Shown one piece after another: positions 5,237-7,857 of a stretch of 7,857 bases of DNA; position 1 is the stretch's first letter, and each line of letters begins with the position of its first letter. This DNA is from Bacteroidales bacterium. GTDB taxonomy: Bacteria > Bacteroidota > Bacteroidia > Bacteroidales > JAGOPY01. Where the stretch lies: assembly GCA_030638325.1 (NCBI GenBank), contig DAOWEV010000145.1, positions 1 to 7,857 of the forward strand, read 5' to 3'. The translations under genes were made by a program, and so were the position numbers. A model generated the notes under the pieces. That model saw nothing but the letters and a program-made list of their open reading frames with translations, ran no database searches and was not told where the DNA came from.

Positions 5237-6217
5237 ATGAAAGAAATCAACAAGATCGGGGTCCTGACCTCCGGGGGAGATTCGCCGGGCATGAATGCCG
5301 CCATCCGTGCTGTGGTTCGTACGGGCATCTATGAAGGCCTCGAGGTAGTGGGCATTATAAAAGGATACCAGGGGCTAATCGACAATGAGATAACATTGAT
5401 GCACAGCAGGTCTGTTTCGAACATCATACAGCGGGGAGGAACAATCCTGAAATCAGCCCGCAGTGATGAATTCTATTCTGAAGAAGGCCGGAAAAAGGCC
5501 TACGACACCCTGGTGAAAAACAACATCGACGCATTGATCGTGATAGGTGGGGACGGGACCTTCACCGGAGCCTGCATATTTGAAAAAGAATATGATTTCC
5601 CCATCGTCGGGCTACCGGGAACCATCGATAATGACCTGTTCGGTACCGATTTTACAATCGGCTTTGACACTGCCGTGAACACTGTTGTGGAGGCCGTTGA
5701 TAAGCTCCGGGATACAGCCGATTCTCATGACCGTATCTTCATCATCGAAGTCATGGGCCGGGACGCCGGGTTCATCGCCCTGCGGAGCGGTATAGCCACC
5801 GGGGCCGAACAAATACTGATACCCGAAAGCATAACCTATATCAACGAACTGATCACTAAATTGCAAACTGACTACGCCCATAATAAAACTTCGGGGATCA
5901 TCATCGTTGCGGAAGGGGATGATTTTGGGGGAGCCTTTGACGTAGCCGAAGAGGTCAACAAGTTCTTTCCGGACTTCGAGACCAGGGTTTCCATATTGGG
6001 ACATATCCAAAGGGGTGGATCTCCTTCCAGCTTCGACAGGGTGCTTGCCAGCACCCTCGGTTATGAAGCTGTGAAAGCCCTGTTGAAAGGTGTCAGGGGC
6101 GTGATGGTGGGGTCAATCAATAGAAAAGTTGCTTATACTCCTTTTGAAAAATCGATTAAACACCACCAGGAGATCAATATGGAGTTTTTAAAGATGGCTG
6201 CGGTTCTATCGACCTAA
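5237..6217 (+). CDS. pfkA: ATP-dependent 6-phosphofructokinase
   Basis: Phosphorylates fructose 6-phosphate to fructose 1,6-bisphosphate, the committed step of glycolysis, in the cytoplasm. At 326 residues it matches the bacterial tetrameric PfkA (E. coli 320). Motifs in order: LTSGGDSPGMNAAIR (10-24, nucleotide loop), GGTILKSAR (67-75), IGGDGTFTGA (103-112), PGTIDND (127-133, with the catalytic base at Asp131), VMGR (172-175) and GHIQRGGSP (255-263), which binds the sugar phosphate. GGDGT, and PGTIDND rather than PKTIDND, mark the ATP-using rather than the pyrophosphate-using class. Arg24, Arg28 and Arg166 align with E. coli effector-site arginines. The position of E. coli Arg54 appears to be Glu by eye alignment, so ADP/PEP control may differ. 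The ATG at 5237 gives the normal N-terminus. A promoter candidate lies just upstream, and the 272-bp gap to priA suggests its own transcript. Confidence 0.96.
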   Translation: MKEINKIGVLTSGGDSPGMNAAIRAVVRTGIYEGLEVVGIIKGYQGLIDNEITLMHSRSVSNIIQRGGTILKSARSDEFYSEEGRKKAYDTLVKNNIDALIVIGGDGTFTGACIFEKEYDFPIVGLPGTIDNDLFGTDFTIGFDTAVNTVVEAVDKLRDTADSHDRIFIIEVMGRDAGFIALRSGIATGAEQILIPESITYINELITKLQTDYAHNKTSGIIIVAEGDDFGGAFDVAEEVNKFFPDFETRVSILGHIQRGGSPSSFDRVLASTLGYEAVKALLKGVRGVMVGSINRKVAYTPFEKSIKHHQEINMEFLKMAAVLST

Positions 6218-6285
6218 TGATCCTTTGCAATTATTTAGCTGTACCGTATATTTCATCTGTGTTAAATAAAGCACTAAAATAGAAT

Positions 6286-6436
6286 ATCTAAATCCTAATT
6301 TCTAAATCCTAAACAATACCAAATGACAAAAGCACAAAATTCAAAACCGCATGTTCCAAGGCAATCCTTTGTTTTAAACATTTGGTTATTTGAGTTTTGA
6401 ATTTATTTAGAATTTAGGAATTGGTGCTTAGGATTT
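6286..6436 (+). repeat. MITE-like imperfect fold-back element
   Basis: An AT-rich imperfect palindrome fills most of the pfkA-priA gap. AATTCAAAAC (6338-6347) pairs perfectly with GTTTTGAATT (6394-6403). Further out, AAATCCTAA (6304-6312, and again at 6290-6298) pairs with TTAGGATTT (6428-6436), with weaker matches between. The centre contains AAACATTTGG and TTATTTGAG. It carries no coding frame. Similar fold-backs built on AAATCCTAA and ATTTGG words are, from memory, widespread in intergenic DNA of several phyla. The exact ends and any target-site duplication are not resolved here. The rest of the 272-bp gap (6218-6489) shows nothing clear. Confidence 0.65.
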
Positions 6437-6489
6437 ATTTAAAGAAAACATTCGTATAATATTAATACCTAAATGGTTATGATCCTTTT

Positions 6490-7857
6490 ATGTTAAGAAA
6501 GACCCTATTTATCGATGTGCTTTTGCCTTTACCGATCCCGGGGTATTATACCTACAGGGTGCCGTTCGTATTGAATGATCATATCGGTACCGGGAAAAGG
6601 GTGGCTGTGCAGTTCGGTAAAAAAAAGATCTATACGGCCCTTGTCCGGAAAGTCCATGAGAAGCCACCGCAAGGATATATACCAAAATATATCTTATCCG
6701 TGGTGGATGATCATCCCATCGTGACCGAACCGCAGTTCACTTTCTGGGAATGGATCGCTTCTTACTATATGTGTACACCCGGTGAAGTCATGAATGCAGC
6801 GCTGCCGTCAGGATTAAAGCTTGCCAGCGAATCAAATATTCTGCTGGACCCTGTTTTTGACAATGACCTGTCGGGGCTTAACGAAAAAGAATCCCTGATC
6901 GTGGATGCTTTACATGCACGGCAAAAACTGACCATAAATGAAGTCTCATTGATTATCGACCAGGCTAAGGTCATCCCGGTCATTAAGACACTAATTGAAA
7001 AAAGGGTCATCGTGCTGGAAGAAGAACTGCATGACAGGTATAAACCCAAGACTGAAACATACGTCAGGCTGAACCCCGAATATGAAAAAGATGAGGAGAA
7101 ACTGAAGCAAGTCTTTGATGAACTCGGGCAGCGTGCTTTCAAGCAACTTCAATTGCTGATGTCGTATATCAACCTTTTCAGGAATACCGGGGCAGAAGTG
7201 ACTGAAATAAAACGCTCGACACTGTTGAAAACTGTGGATACCTCCCCGGCTGCCATGAAAGCCCTTATCGATAAAAAGATATTAGAGACATACAAGAAAG
7301 AGGAAAGCAGGCTGGGGGAATATGCTGCCAGCGCAAGTCCTGAAGACATACAACTGACCGAACATCAGCTTGAAGCCTATCAAAGCATTAAAAAGCAATT
7401 TCTTGAAAAAGACACTATACTGCTGCATGGCATCACCTCCAGCGGGAAGACCGAGATCTATATCAAGCTGATGTCGGAGACAATAAACAAAGGTAAACAG
7501 GTGCTGTACCTCCTCCCTGAAATAGCGCTCACCAGCCAGATCATCAACAGGCTCCGGAAATATTTTGGGGATCAGGTTGGAATTTACCACTCTAAGTACA
7601 ATGAACAGGAACGGGTAGAGACCTGGAACAAGGTACTGCAACATCAATACGGACAGGATAAGGAGGGCCTCAGCCCGATCATCCTGGGAGCCCGGTCAGC
7701 GCTTTTTCTGCCCTATCACGACCTGGGGTTGATCATCGTGGACGAAGAACACGACTCCTCTTACAAACAGTTTGATCCGGCCCCCCGCTACAATGCACGT
7801 GACTCGGCTTTGTACCTGGCCCGGATGCACCAGGCCAAGACATTGCTTGGATCGGCC
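6490..7857 (+). CDS. priA: Primosomal protein N' (replication restart helicase PriA), N-terminal 456 residues
   Basis: PriA is a 3'-5' superfamily 2 DNA helicase that recognises stalled forks and D-loops and starts reloading of the replicative helicase. The frame is open from the ATG at 6490 to the window edge, with no stop. The N-terminus (FIDVLLPLPIPGYYTYRVP, about 7-25) is the 3'-end-binding domain (about 1-110), followed by a winged-helix/linker region (about 125-280) and helicase lobe 1. Motifs: LTEHQ (289-293), Walker A GITSSGKT (314-321), LLPEIALT (341-348), GARSALFLPY (400-409), Walker B DEEH (418-421) with HDSSYKQ, and PRYNARD (432-438). The cysteine-rich zinc-binding part, lobe 2 and the C-terminal domain lie beyond the window; E. 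coli PriA has 732 residues. Several minus-strand open frames under this gene are shadows. No clear promoter is seen; the fold-back element ends 54 bp upstream of the start. Confidence 0.95.
   Translation, partial: MLRKTLFIDVLLPLPIPGYYTYRVPFVLNDHIGTGKRVAVQFGKKKIYTALVRKVHEKPPQGYIPKYILSVVDDHPIVTEPQFTFWEWIASYYMCTPGEVMNAALPSGLKLASESNILLDPVFDNDLSGLNEKESLIVDALHARQKLTINEVSLIIDQAKVIPVIKTLIEKRVIVLEEELHDRYKPKTETYVRLNPEYEKDEEKLKQVFDELGQRAFKQLQLLMSYINLFRNTGAEVTEIKRSTLLKTVDTSPAAMKALIDKKILETYKKEESRLGEYAASASPEDIQLTEHQLEAYQSIKKQFLEKDTILLHGITSSGKTEIYIKLMSETINKGKQVLYLLPEIALTSQIINRLRKYFGDQVGIYHSKYNEQERVETWNKVLQHQYGQDKEGLSPIILGARSALFLPYHDLGLIIVDEEHDSSYKQFDPAPRYNARDSALYLARMHQAKTLLGSA

Noticed and set aside
5500..6054. 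Minus-strand frames inside pfkA (5500-5682, 5612-6010, 5872-6054) and similar ones inside rlmL (1856-2239, 2260-2646, 2582-2785)
   Set aside because: They are antisense to strongly conserved coding sequence and have no features of their own.
6765..7647. Three minus-strand frames (6765-7142, 7149-7349, 7282-7647) in a region that could look gene-poor
   Set aside because: The plus strand here encodes PriA with an unbroken set of helicase motifs from 6490 to the window end. The minus frames show no motif or family feature.

Overview
The window looks like chromosomal DNA from a member of the Bacteroidota, probably an environmental Bacteroidales-like lineage. Four things point that way: the exonuclease VII large subunit is of the flavobacterial/Bacteroidales subtype (DTSKGYSDF and GIGHSTNET in place of the enterobacterial motifs); promoter candidates match the Bacteroidota pattern TTTG/TTG, about 20 bp, TAnnTTTG; start codons are preceded by A/T-rich sequence rather than a Shine-Dalgarno; and the gaps are full of short tandem repeats and REP-like palindromes. 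The phylum call is fairly firm; anything finer is a guess.

Layout. Positions 1-242 (minus strand) hold the first 80 codons of an unrecognised exported protein, cut by the window edge. It diverges from an AI-2E/PerM-family membrane protein (498-1625, plus) across a 255-bp gap that holds both promoter candidates. Then, all on the plus strand, come a stand-alone THUMP-domain 23S rRNA guanine-N2 methyltransferase of the RlmL type (1934-3127), the two exonuclease VII subunits xseA and xseB overlapping by 49 bp (3354-4730 and 4682-4912), an ATP-type 6-phosphofructokinase pfkA (5237-6217), and the first 456 codons of the primosomal helicase priA (6490 to the window end).

The genes are ordinary housekeeping genes: rRNA modification, DNA repair, glycolysis and replication restart. 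xseA-xseB is the only pair that is clearly one transcriptional and functional unit. The remaining gaps are about 225-325 bp, so the genes may be transcribed separately.

The interest lies between the genes. The four plus-strand gaps downstream of 1625 hold: a 17-unit 7-bp tandem array that begins inside the stop codon of the AI-2E gene, followed by two oppositely oriented 8-bp arrays; a second 7-bp family that runs through the rlmL stop codon and reappears after xseB; an 8-bp array and a palindrome before pfkA; a pair of related AGA-loop hairpins before xseA; and a MITE-like fold-back element between pfkA and priA. I found no tRNA, rRNA, CRISPR array, integrase, transposase, toxin-antitoxin pair or defence system, and no evidence for a new multi-gene system.
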